Positions 7,659-16,151 of a stretch of 32,282 bases of DNA are shown here, piece by piece. Position 1 is the first letter of the stretch. Every line of letters starts with the position of its first letter. The notes under the pieces were generated by a model. The model did no database searches. It was given only the letters and a program-made list of their open reading frames with translations, and was not told the origin of the DNA. Origin of the DNA: Planctomycetota bacterium (lineage in GTDB: Bacteria > Planctomycetota > Planctomycetia > Pirellulales > Pirellulaceae); the NCBI GenBank assembly GCA_029259935.1, contig JAJDEH010000281.1, forward strand, positions 1 to 32,282, read 5' to 3'. A program made the position numbers and the translations under genes.

Positions 7659-9356
7659 CTATCGGCCTAGCTTGGTCGTGCCATACTTGGAAAGGCCGAT
7701 GAGCGTGTTCCGGCTGGACACTTTTTTCATCAGTGTCGTCATCGAACCCTTGAATTCCACGTTGGTGTTCACACCCACGCTGACGATCGCTTCTGCCTTG
7801 GTGGCGGTTGCGATGGGCTTGGATTGAGCCACGACAAACTCCTGTTTCAGCGGCAACGTCAGCCGAGGGTCCACGCGAGGATCGATGCCGGGTAATTCCC
7901 TCTGGTCGCTGGGCCAAAATTCGGGAACGGTCGGGATCTCGATGGAGAGTCTTGGTATCGAACCGGAAATCGTGTATTGGCCGGCATCGCCATGGTGGCC
8001 ATGGCTCATCACCATCAGCACGTAGTCGCCCGAGATGAGCGAGCCGCTGAATTCCGCTCCCAAACGGTCGCCAGGATCCGCCGCCGCGATAAAGGTCATG
8101 TCGCCGGTCACTTCGTTGTTGATGCGATAAATCTCGATGCGAACGTCCAGATTGGCTCCTCCCCAATCATACTCGTCCCCTTCATCCGTCACGCCATCTT
8201 CGTCATTGTCAACGCCGTCGCTGTTCAAGTCCGTCATGTCTTCCAACACGTCGACCGACAAGTGAACGTTGCCGCCCGTCGTGCTAAAGCGGAACCAGTC
8301 CGCGTCACTGATCTTTTCGATAACGCCCGCCTGGCTGACACTGGAAATTCCGCTGCGGACGAGATCCGGGGCCGCATCGAGCGTCGCGTCGTGATCGTCC
8401 GTGCGAAAACCCAACGTATCGGCCAGTACTTCCATGTCGTCCTGTATCTTCGCGAACTCATACAATTTTTTGCCCTCGGCGTTTTCGAGGATGTTGCCGT
8501 CATCGTCGCGTTGATACTTCATCAGCTCGGTCACGTCCCAGGTCGCCCGGTCGCGAGCACGGTTGGAGCCCATGATCGGCGTGCGCAGTTCTTCGCCGCC
8601 GGTGTATTCAGCGGTCTTCACTCCGGCCTCGTCCCATTCGCCGTGATGGGCCAAGCCGAACGCATGCCCCGCCTCATGAGAAATCGTGTTGGCGAGATAG
8701 GGCTGAAACAGCACGTCGCGGCCATCGCCATCGAACTTGTTGAGGATTTCGGCGCGGTCTTGAATTTCTTCGGAAAATGTCCAAACCACGTTGGGGGTGA
8801 AGTCGTCGAAGAACGGATTGCCCAGGGAAACGCCGCTGATGGGGTCGTCGCCATACCACTCACCATAACCGCCGATGGCCACTCGCAAAGCTAAGTTGTT
8901 GTCGAACGCCTTTTGCCCCGGATCGACCGTGGTGACGTTGATGTCAAACGGCGAGAAATCCTCGGACACCCAACTCCAAGTCTCTTCGATCACTTGAAGT
9001 TCCTGCTTGTTGAGGGCCTTGTAGTTGTCGTCCATGCTGAACGCCGGAACGTACGGGTTCACGCGACCGCTGATCAGGCCAAGATATTCGTATCCATCAA
9101 AGTCCAGGTAGAGCGTATGGGTCGCATCCGGGTCGCTGCTCAACTGCGGCACGTTGGACCCACTGAGATATTCCCTCACGTCGGTCGTCAAATCATCCGT
9201 CTGCGAGGCCAGGGAGTCCACGTCCGTCCCAATGGCGTCTCCGAACATCATCAAGCGATCTTCCAGGCGTTCGACGCCCAACCGGCCGCGGGGCTTTCGG
9301 ACTTGGCTTGGACGGGATTGACGAGAGGATTTGGATCGGAATCGTTTGAAAAACAT
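7659..9356 (-). CDS. Secreted metzincin-type zinc metalloprotease with PPC-like domain
   Basis: A 565-residue surface or secreted protease. The extended zinc-binding motif HEAGHAFGLAH is complete at residues 227-237, with E228 as catalytic base. A methionine-turn candidate (TPIMGS) lies at 259-264. Both point to the metzincin superfamily; the matrixin-like subgroup is my best guess. The N-terminus is basic and carries GVERLEDRLMM (27-37), the planctomycetal motif found near the start of many very large exported proteins, instead of a classical signal peptide. A PPC-like beta domain (about 343-465, with DADWFRF at 351-357) follows. It contains an acidic Ca2+-binding-like insertion (DLNSDGVDNDEDGVTDEGDE, 376-395). 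The C-terminal 100 residues are unassigned. It converges with lutC. Confidence 0.85.
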   Translation of the reverse strand: MFFKRFRSKSSRQSRPSQVRKPRGRLGVERLEDRLMMFGDAIGTDVDSLASQTDDLTTDVREYLSGSNVPQLSSDPDATHTLYLDFDGYEYLGLISGRVNPYVPAFSMDDNYKALNKQELQVIEETWSWVSEDFSPFDINVTTVDPGQKAFDNNLALRVAIGGYGEWYGDDPISGVSLGNPFFDDFTPNVVWTFSEEIQDRAEILNKFDGDGRDVLFQPYLANTISHEAGHAFGLAHHGEWDEAGVKTAEYTGGEELRTPIMGSNRARDRATWDVTELMKYQRDDDGNILENAEGKKLYEFAKIQDDMEVLADTLGFRTDDHDATLDAAPDLVRSGISSVSQAGVIEKISDADWFRFSTTGGNVHLSVDVLEDMTDLNSDGVDNDEDGVTDEGDEYDWGGANLDVRIEIYRINNEVTGDMTFIAAADPGDRLGAEFSGSLISGDYVLMVMSHGHHGDAGQYTISGSIPRLSIEIPTVPEFWPSDQRELPGIDPRVDPRLTLPLKQEFVVAQSKPIATATKAEAIVSVGVNTNVEFKGSMTTLMKKVSSRNTLIGLSKYGTTKLGR

Positions 9357-9591
9357 GGCTCATATTCCCTGCTGCGAGTAGCTTGGTAGGCGAATTACGC
9401 GGTCATTGCGTAAGATTCTTAGCGAAAAAATCCTTGAAACGTTACACAACGGACGAGCCCAAGGCGCTGACGGGGCGCAAGAAGAATCCTTGCGTAGCCG
9501 CCGAGTTTGAAATTGAGGAGTCCATGGATGGCTGGCCTTGGCTGCCCATCGGGTTAGGATGTCTCCCAGGTAACCGTTAAAGAAGCATCCT

Positions 9592-12500
9592 ATGTCGACC
9601 AATGACGACAACTCGGATTCATCGTCCGCGGGCGGGCGAGATCAGCCGGACAAGCCGGACAATTCGAGCCATCCGACCGATACGGCGCTCGAGCGATTTG
9701 TAACCGGACGTTTGGCGGGGGATGCCGCCGCCGAACTCGAAGAACATATCCTCAATTGTGACCGCTGCGCTGAAAGAATTGATCCGTCGATTTCCTTGCC
9801 CCAGGAACCGCGCGCAGGTTTTCAACTTGGCAACTATGTCATCAAGCATCGCCTTGGAGAAGGCGGAATGGGAATCGTCTACGAGGCGGAACACGTCACG
9901 CTGCGACGACGGGTTGCCTTGAAGGTCCTCTCCACACGCAGTTCTTCCAACGATTCGTACATCCAGCGGTTTCTATCCGAGGCGCGATCCGCGGGACGGC
10001 TGCATCATACGAACATCGTCCCTGTTTTCGAGGTCGGATCCGACGCCGGAGTCCACTACTATGCAATGCAGCTTATCGAAGGACAAAGCTTGGATCGAGT
10101 TGTGTCCGACGTGCGCCGTCTGCAACCCTCGGCACTAACAACGCCCGACGGCGAGCTGGCGGACACGCCCGGTTCGGCGGTGGAAGTCGACCATCTGCGC
10201 GACTCGGTCGCCTGGAAGTTTTACCTCGGCAAGTATGACCGTTCCAAGAAGATCGAAGACCGATCGTCGCGAGACAACCAGACGAAGATTGAGGAGGATG
10301 GTATCGCGTCGGGTGCCAACCTGACCAAAGCCATGGAAGCGGGCGCGGCAGGAATCCAGGCCGGCGAACTGGCCGAAAGGGAGTCCACCGTCGCCGACGA
10401 ACTGCCCGCGGCGACCTCCAGTTCGACGGGGCGACGAGTCCGCGTGACGTATCATACTCGTGTGGCCCAAATCGGATTGCAGGTTGCCGAAGCGTTGTCG
10501 TATGCACACATCCATGGTGTCTTGCATCGCGACATCAAGCCGGGCAATATTTTGCTCGACCGCGAAGGAACCGCCTGGATCACGGATTTTGGACTGGCAA
10601 AGAACCAAGAGGACGACCTCACTCGATCGGGCGACCTAGTCGGGACGTTTCGCTACATGGCGCCCGAGCAGTTCAATGGCAACGCCGACGCCCGCACCGA
10701 TGTCTACGCACTGGGCTTGACGATGTACGAGCTTTGTACGTTACGCGTCGCCTACGTCGAATCGGACCGCGGCCGATTGATCAACGACATTTTCAATGAA
10801 GATCCGCCGCGGCTGCGGTCCGTCGATCGTCGCATTCCGAAAGACCTTGAAACCATTGTCTTGAAATCGATCGACAAGCAGCCGCGGCATCGCTATCCAA
10901 CGGCCGCCAAACTGGCGACGGATCTTCGTCTGTTCTTGGAAGATCGGCCTATACAGGCCCGCCGGATTTCCGTTGCCGAGCGCGCCTGGCGGTTGTGTCG
11001 CCGGAATCCGATCTCGGCAAGCCTCGCTGGGTGCGTGATCCTGCTTTTGTGCGTCGTGTTGGTGGGCAGTCTCTTGCATTCCTATCGAGTCAGCAGTTAC
11101 GCGAATTTGTTGGAGTTGGAGAATGATCGGGCAGTGAGTGCCGAAGGAGAAGCCAATCAGCGGCTCTACCAACAGCTTCGTACCCAGATCCAGCTCGCGC
11201 CAATGGACCAACGGCCCGGTCAGCGATTCGATGCCGGCGAGACACTGCGACAGGCGGTCGAACTGTTGCCAAAGCTGAACTTGCCTGAATTGCGTTACCA
11301 GGAGCAGAGACGGGAGCTTCGCAATGACGCGATCCATATCCTGACCCGATTCGATCTCGAAGAGACTTCGCTTCGCCGAATCCATCCGCCGTGGACCGGT
11401 TCGCTCGAGTTTAGTTCCTCGCACAATTGGTATGCCAACAGTGATGAAGACGGCAACATCGCGATTCGTCGCTTTGCAGACGACCAGGAAATCGCCCTGC
11501 TTCCCAGCTTTGGTCCGAACATGAGGGCGTGGTTCATGCGCTTCAGCGGGAATGATCGCTATCTCTCGGCCATCTATCACTCCAATCCGAAAAGGCTTGC
11601 CGTCTGGGATATCGAAAGTGGAAAGAAGGTCCTCGGCATTCAAGGGTTGTCGTATATCGAGACCCCTTTTCTCGCCAACGGCCATCAATTGATCGTTGGC
11701 CTACCGGATGGTGAAATTGGCATCTACGAGTTGCAAGATGAACCGTCGAGTGAACCGGTCAAAACCCTTTCGTTCCCTGGTCGCCCCGACACTCTTTGCT
11801 ATTCTCCAGAAACCAATCAACTGGCCGTTTTTGGTAAAGCCGCGAATAACTTGATGATTTGCAACTTGGCCGACGGAACTTCAACCAATACGGAAATCGG
11901 CCGCCATCTGGAGACCATGGCCTGGAGTACAAGTGGCACGTTGGCCGGTGCCTGTGACGATGGAAGTATTGCAATTTGGCGGTCGACGGAAGACTTGGCC
12001 AACCCGGAGATCGTTCCGGCGCATCGGCTGACGGTTCGCCGCATAACGTTTCTGCCGGGAACGCACATTGTGGCGACCTCTTCCAACGAAGGCTTTGTGC
12101 GCTTCGCGAATATCGATAGCGGGCAAGAGTTGCTTCGCGTCATGGGTGCCGTGCTGAAACAATCCGGCTTTGCCAGCAATGGCCAGAAGATCGGTTTCTA
12201 CACGCTTGAAAATGAATTCGGCCTATGGGAGTTGCCGCGCGAAATCCCATGGAGGGTTTTGGGTACGGATGGCACGTTCCAGCCGCTGTGGGGCTTGGAT
12301 TTCTGGCCCCGCGATGAGCGCATCCTTGCTTCCGCCACGGACACGGGCGTCGAGTTTTGGGACACCCAGCGGCCAAGGCTAATAAAGTCGCTCGACATAG
12401 GTCCGACCAAGACCGCTCGGTTCACGGCCGACGGTTCCAAGTTGCTGACCAGCGGCGATCACGGAGTTCGACTGTGGCCCGTCGAATCGGACGTCGATTC

Positions 12501-13179
12501 GGAAACGAGCATTCAATTGGGAGAACCCAAGGTCGTGGCTGCTGGAAAGTGGAGTCGGGCCGCGATGGACGCAGGTGCGGCTCGGATCGTTACCGCGGAT
12601 CCCCAGATGCAGGCCTTCGATCTGAGCGCGCCGAGTTCCGCTCCACTCAAGATGAGGCATAAGTGGGCCCAGCACGTCGTGATGAAACCAGATGGAAAGT
12701 GGTTCGTGTCGACAACTTGGCTGGGAACCGGAGTGAAGGTTTGGGACGGCGCTTCGGGAAAAGAACTTCGAGATCTGATGCCCGATTCGGGAAGTGCGAC
12801 GTGCGCGCTCAGTGACGACGGACGCTGGCTGGGAGTCGCCACGGGCCAAGAAAACCTTGTCTGGGATACGGAGACTTGGGAAGTCGTGTACCAAGTCGAC
12901 AGAACGATTGCCGACGGCGTACCGGACCCTATAGCGTTTTCGCCAGACAGTCGCTTGATGGCCGTCCCCTATTCCCGACAGATCGTCCAACTCATCGATC
13001 CAACCTCGAAACGAACCCTTGGTGTGCTGCGTTCGCAGAGATTAGGTAAACTGAATCTATGCGCTACTTTCAGCCCTAGCGGCCAATTCCTTGCCGTGGC
13101 GAACGACGAAGGAATTCACATCTGGGACATCAAGCGGATGCGCGAACGCTTACACGAATTCGACTTGGATTGGGAGTGA
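9592..13179 (+). CDS. Membrane-anchored Ser/Thr protein kinase with WD40 repeats
   Basis: A 1195-residue Hanks-type kinase. An N-terminal zinc-finger-like motif of anti-sigma type comes first (H52-x3-C56-x2-C59). The kinase domain follows: glycine loop GEGGMG (89-94), VALK with K111, E130, HRDIKPGN (catalytic D314, N319), DFG (332-334) and APE (357-359), so it should be active. Between the hinge (residue 165) and helix E (288) there is an insertion of about 110 charged residues, unusual for this fold. A transmembrane helix (475-497) separates the cytoplasmic kinase from a periplasmic C-terminal half. That half holds about eight WD40-type blades (VWDIES, FWDTQRP, LWPVES, VWDGAS, VWDTET, IWDIKR). 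The propeller probably senses a ligand or binds a partner. The next gene overlaps its stop. Confidence 0.9.
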   Translation: MSTNDDNSDSSSAGGRDQPDKPDNSSHPTDTALERFVTGRLAGDAAAELEEHILNCDRCAERIDPSISLPQEPRAGFQLGNYVIKHRLGEGGMGIVYEAEHVTLRRRVALKVLSTRSSSNDSYIQRFLSEARSAGRLHHTNIVPVFEVGSDAGVHYYAMQLIEGQSLDRVVSDVRRLQPSALTTPDGELADTPGSAVEVDHLRDSVAWKFYLGKYDRSKKIEDRSSRDNQTKIEEDGIASGANLTKAMEAGAAGIQAGELAERESTVADELPAATSSSTGRRVRVTYHTRVAQIGLQVAEALSYAHIHGVLHRDIKPGNILLDREGTAWITDFGLAKNQEDDLTRSGDLVGTFRYMAPEQFNGNADARTDVYALGLTMYELCTLRVAYVESDRGRLINDIFNEDPPRLRSVDRRIPKDLETIVLKSIDKQPRHRYPTAAKLATDLRLFLEDRPIQARRISVAERAWRLCRRNPISASLAGCVILLLCVVLVGSLLHSYRVSSYANLLELENDRAVSAEGEANQRLYQQLRTQIQLAPMDQRPGQRFDAGETLRQAVELLPKLNLPELRYQEQRRELRNDAIHILTRFDLEETSLRRIHPPWTGSLEFSSSHNWYANSDEDGNIAIRRFADDQEIALLPSFGPNMRAWFMRFSGNDRYLSAIYHSNPKRLAVWDIESGKKVLGIQGLSYIETPFLANGHQLIVGLPDGEIGIYELQDEPSSEPVKTLSFPGRPDTLCYSPETNQLAVFGKAANNLMICNLADGTSTNTEIGRHLETMAWSTSGTLAGACDDGSIAIWRSTEDLANPEIVPAHRLTVRRITFLPGTHIVATSSNEGFVRFANIDSGQELLRVMGAVLKQSGFASNGQKIGFYTLENEFGLWELPREIPWRVLGTDGTFQPLWGLDFWPRDERILASATDTGVEFWDTQRPRLIKSLDIGPTKTARFTADGSKLLTSGDHGVRLWPVESDVDSETSIQLGEPKVVAAGKWSRAAMDAGAARIVTADPQMQAFDLSAPSSAPLKMRHKWAQHVVMKPDGKWFVSTTWLGTGVKVWDGASGKELRDLMPDSGSATCALSDDGRWLGVATGQENLVWDTETWEVVYQVDRTIADGVPDPIAFSPDSRLMAVPYSRQIVQLIDPTSKRTLGVLRSQRLGKLNLCATFSPSGQFLAVANDEGIHIWDIKRMRERLHEFDLDWE

Positions 13180-13727
13180 TGCTCCCCACCCAAGCTTTTC
13201 TCGCGTTTTCAGTGTCACTTAATGCCAAGTACAGAAAAACTGAGATGACTCGCAGTCACTATTGGATATTACTCACGGGAGTCATTTTGTTTGGAGTCGT
13301 CTGTGCCGTTGCCTGCACACGTTTGTTGCGAGCGCCGAAAGCAGGCGCAACGACGGGATGGACAAGCTACCCGCCGCTGTCCGCTGTTTGGGAATCATCG
13401 GCAGGCAGCGAAAACAATTCGATCATGCCCGTGGACATTTTGTTCACGGCGAGTGCAGGTTTCGCTGCCTTTGTGGGCTGCTTATTTGGGCACGCCTTCC
13501 TTCGCGCGCAGCGCCTGCTCTTCATTGGCTCCGCGATTTTCTTGCTCACAAATATAGGGTGCTCATTGCTGACCTACTTGAGATTGGAGGGCAGTGACAC
13601 TCCTTTGCTATTCTCTTCGTGGTGCGCGCAACGAACGCTGGCTTTTGCCGTTCTGTTGGGGACCTACGTCGCCTTTTACATCGCACTGACAGTCTACACG
13701 CTAGTGTCGCAGCAGAAACTCGTTTGA
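13179..13727 (+). CDS. Four-helix membrane protein coupled to the WD40 kinase
   Basis: No family recognised. The ATG at 13179 overlaps the kinase stop by one base (TGATG), which suggests coupled translation and 182 residues. A second in-frame ATG at 13245 would start it as MTRSHYWILL, directly before the first helix, and is an equally good start. Helices lie near residues 26-46 (YWILLTGVILFGVVCAVACT), 85-105, 109-130 and 147-173. The loop between helices 1 and 2 is the longest. The last 27 bp overlap the 3' end of the convergent DUF1549 gene. The product may act with the kinase, but this is inferred only from position. Confidence 0.68.
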   Translation: MLPTQAFLAFSVSLNAKYRKTEMTRSHYWILLTGVILFGVVCAVACTRLLRAPKAGATTGWTSYPPLSAVWESSAGSENNSIMPVDILFTASAGFAAFVGCLFGHAFLRAQRLLFIGSAIFLLTNIGCSLLTYLRLEGSDTPLLFSSWCAQRTLAFAVLLGTYVAFYIALTVYTLVSQQKLV

Positions 13728-16151
13728 GTTGAGCAACGCGTGTTGCAAATCGTGGAAAGCGGCCAGGCGATCGTCGGCTTGCGAGAGGTAATCCGTCATC
13801 AATTCACGTTCGCCCGTGGTGGGGCGTCGACTGAGCGTGGCGAGGTACATCGCCTCGAAGATCTCGGCGTCGCTGAATTCGGCGTCGCTAATCTTCGCCT
13901 CGACCCAGCGGCTGACGCGGCTTCGGCTCGATGCGATGTCGCTGATGATTTTGGGATTGTTGATCAAGTGAAGAACCTGGTTGAGCGACGGTTCGTCCTC
14001 GCGAGCACATTCGCAGAGGACGTCGCGAACCGGTTTGGAAAAAGCCTGCAAGAACGGATGATCGACAGCTCCTTCGGCCAGTTGAATTGCACGTGTTCCA
14101 TCCGGTGCGCCCTTGAATTCGGCCGGTACGCCGGTGGCCGACGAGATGGCGTCCAGCACTTGTTCGGCGGACAGCATCTCCATGGCGGCGTGCGTAAAGT
14201 ATCGACCGGGGTCGGCCGCTTTGGGCGATTGTTGAACAGGCGGCTGGGCGCTCAGTTGATACGTATTCGATGTCAGGATCGCGCGCACGATCGGCTTGAC
14301 GCGATATCCATTCTTTACGAACTCAGCGGCCAGCGAATCCAGCAATTCGCGATTCGACGGCGGGTTCGTTGCGCGAAAATCATCGACCGGTTCAACGATC
14401 CCTTGTTTCAACAAGTGATACCAAACGCGATTCACGATGGCTTTGGCAAAATACGGATTGTCCTTCTTGGTCAACCAGTCGGCGAGTACGCGGCGGCGGT
14501 CGTCTTCGAGTTCGAGCATGCCCGCCGGTTTGCCGAACACGGCGGGTTCGACGGTGACGTTGCGCGACGGATGTCGCAGCTCGCCGCGGCGGTCGAGATA
14601 CACGAATTCTTCATCGGCACCAAATCGCTTGCCTTTAAATTTGATGCGAGCGAAGTACGCGGCCAGCCCGTAATAGTCGTCCTGTGTGATCGCTTCGAAC
14701 GGATGGTTGTGGCATTTCGCGCACTGAATTCGCACACCCAGGAACAACTGCGCCATCGCTTCGGCGGCGTCTTCCGGCGTGCGCGCGATGCGATGAAAAT
14801 TTGCCGCCGGCCGGTGCAACGTGTTGCCGAGGCTCGTCAATGTTTCCCGCGCGAACACATCAAACGGCCGGTCGTCGCGAAAGAGTTCCACCAGGTAACG
14901 ATGAAAGCTGTGTACGCCGCGGCGACTGATGGTGACATCACTGCCGCGCATCACGTCGGCCCATTTTAGCGCCCAGAGCCACGCGAATTCTTCGCGTTCC
15001 AGCAGCCGGTCGATCAACTTCGTCCGCTTGTCCACGGTTGTCGAATCTAGAAACTGTTTGGCTTCTTCCGCCGTCGGCAGCGTCCCAATCGCGTCAAGAT
15101 AGACTCGTCGCAGAAACACTTCGTCCGTCGCGATGGCCGCGGGCTGAAGCTGCAAGTCCTTTTGCCGCGCGAACACGTGGCGATCAATGAAATTCGCCAC
15201 GGGCGGCGAAGCGTGGGTGAAATTTGGGTCGCGATCAACGTAAGTCAGTTCGGCACCGCGTATTTGCCCGAGGTAGCGAACCAAGATGGTCGTCACCGAG
15301 GTGGAACGAAATGTGACAAAGCCGTCCGCCGTGACGGTGGCGGACGGATCGCTGGATGAAAAAACGCAGAGGTTCGTCACATCGCGGACCGTGCCGTCGG
15401 TGTAGTGTGCGCGGGCGACCAGTTGCTGTTGTGGCCGAGCGATCCGCCGACGCGCGGGCAACACTTCGAGACGGTCGAGCTTTCGCGCTTCATCACTCGG
15501 CCGGCAGCCTTGGGCGATCCACGTGCGCAAGACTTGGTACGAAGGATCGGTCACTTTGAATCGAACGCCGCCTTGATGGCTAACGCGGCCGAGCCCTTTG
15601 TTTAACACCAAACTGTCATCCGGCGAGAGTCGGTTCGTGCGACGGCCGAATGCGCCGCGCGACAGCCTCGTGTAATCGACATCCGGCTCGAAACCACGCA
15701 GGCTCAATTGAAAGCCATTTTTTCCTTTCGGCGAACCGTGACACGCGCCCGAGTTGCATCCCGCGCGACTGAGCGCGGCGATCACCTCGGTGCCGAAGTC
15801 GATCGGATCTGGATCGGCGAACGCGCGCACATCGACGGTCGCGAGTGTTTCCTTGCCCGCATGGCGCACCAAGATCTGTGCCGTGCCGAATCCATTCGGA
15901 ATCACCACTCCGTCGTGGGTGACGAGGGCCACGGTGGAAGTGAGACTTTCGAAGGATGCCTCGCGAGTGAGATCGGTTTCCTCGCGGGTGTCTTTCTGTT
16001 TTCCCGTCACTAACAACTGTTGTCGCGATCGGCTGCTCGACATGGTGAACCGTGACGGTGAAACTTGGATTTCGTCCATCTTGTCGGCGGCATACGAATC
16101 GGCACCGATGGAAATGATCAATAACGAAATCGCGACGTGCTTCCCAATCAT
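13701..16151 (-). CDS. Secreted DUF1549/DUF1553 protein with BIG2-like domains and c-type haem motif
   Basis: A planctomycetal exported protein of 816 residues. A short signal peptide (about 1-21, ending SYA) is followed by a BIG2-like beta domain (25-110). A cysteine motif GCNSGACHG (131-139) in the cytochrome-like position comes next, then a second BIG2-like region (about 230-305). DUF1549 covers about 318-505 and includes a c-type haem motif CAKCH at 477-481. DUF1553 follows at about 545-795. These proteins occur with DUF1501 proteins in gene pairs of unknown biochemical role, often near sulfatases or sugar-degradation genes. The ATG overlaps the upstream stop by 4 bp (ATGA), so translation is coupled to the PPC gene. 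GAGAAG upstream is a fair ribosome-binding site. Confidence 0.9.
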   Translation of the reverse strand: MIGKHVAISLLIISIGADSYAADKMDEIQVSPSRFTMSSSRSRQQLLVTGKQKDTREETDLTREASFESLTSTVALVTHDGVVIPNGFGTAQILVRHAGKETLATVDVRAFADPDPIDFGTEVIAALSRAGCNSGACHGSPKGKNGFQLSLRGFEPDVDYTRLSRGAFGRRTNRLSPDDSLVLNKGLGRVSHQGGVRFKVTDPSYQVLRTWIAQGCRPSDEARKLDRLEVLPARRRIARPQQQLVARAHYTDGTVRDVTNLCVFSSSDPSATVTADGFVTFRSTSVTTILVRYLGQIRGAELTYVDRDPNFTHASPPVANFIDRHVFARQKDLQLQPAAIATDEVFLRRVYLDAIGTLPTAEEAKQFLDSTTVDKRTKLIDRLLEREEFAWLWALKWADVMRGSDVTISRRGVHSFHRYLVELFRDDRPFDVFARETLTSLGNTLHRPAANFHRIARTPEDAAEAMAQLFLGVRIQCAKCHNHPFEAITQDDYYGLAAYFARIKFKGKRFGADEEFVYLDRRGELRHPSRNVTVEPAVFGKPAGMLELEDDRRRVLADWLTKKDNPYFAKAIVNRVWYHLLKQGIVEPVDDFRATNPPSNRELLDSLAAEFVKNGYRVKPIVRAILTSNTYQLSAQPPVQQSPKAADPGRYFTHAAMEMLSAEQVLDAISSATGVPAEFKGAPDGTRAIQLAEGAVDHPFLQAFSKPVRDVLCECAREDEPSLNQVLHLINNPKIISDIASSRSRVSRWVEAKISDAEFSDAEIFEAMYLATLSRRPTTGERELMTDYLSQADDRLAAFHDLQHALLNSNEFLLRH

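Noticed and set aside
7977..8894. 305-codon plus-strand frame opposite the metalloprotease
   Set aside because: It is antisense to the zinc-binding motif region and has no features of its own.
9383..9580. 65-codon plus-strand frame between protease and WD40 kinase
   Set aside because: No ribosome-binding site, no family resemblance, and it occupies the divergent promoter region.
13740..14969. 409-codon plus-strand frame opposite DUF1549/DUF1553
   Set aside because: It is an antisense shadow of a gene with a haem motif and known domains; no ribosome-binding site at its start.
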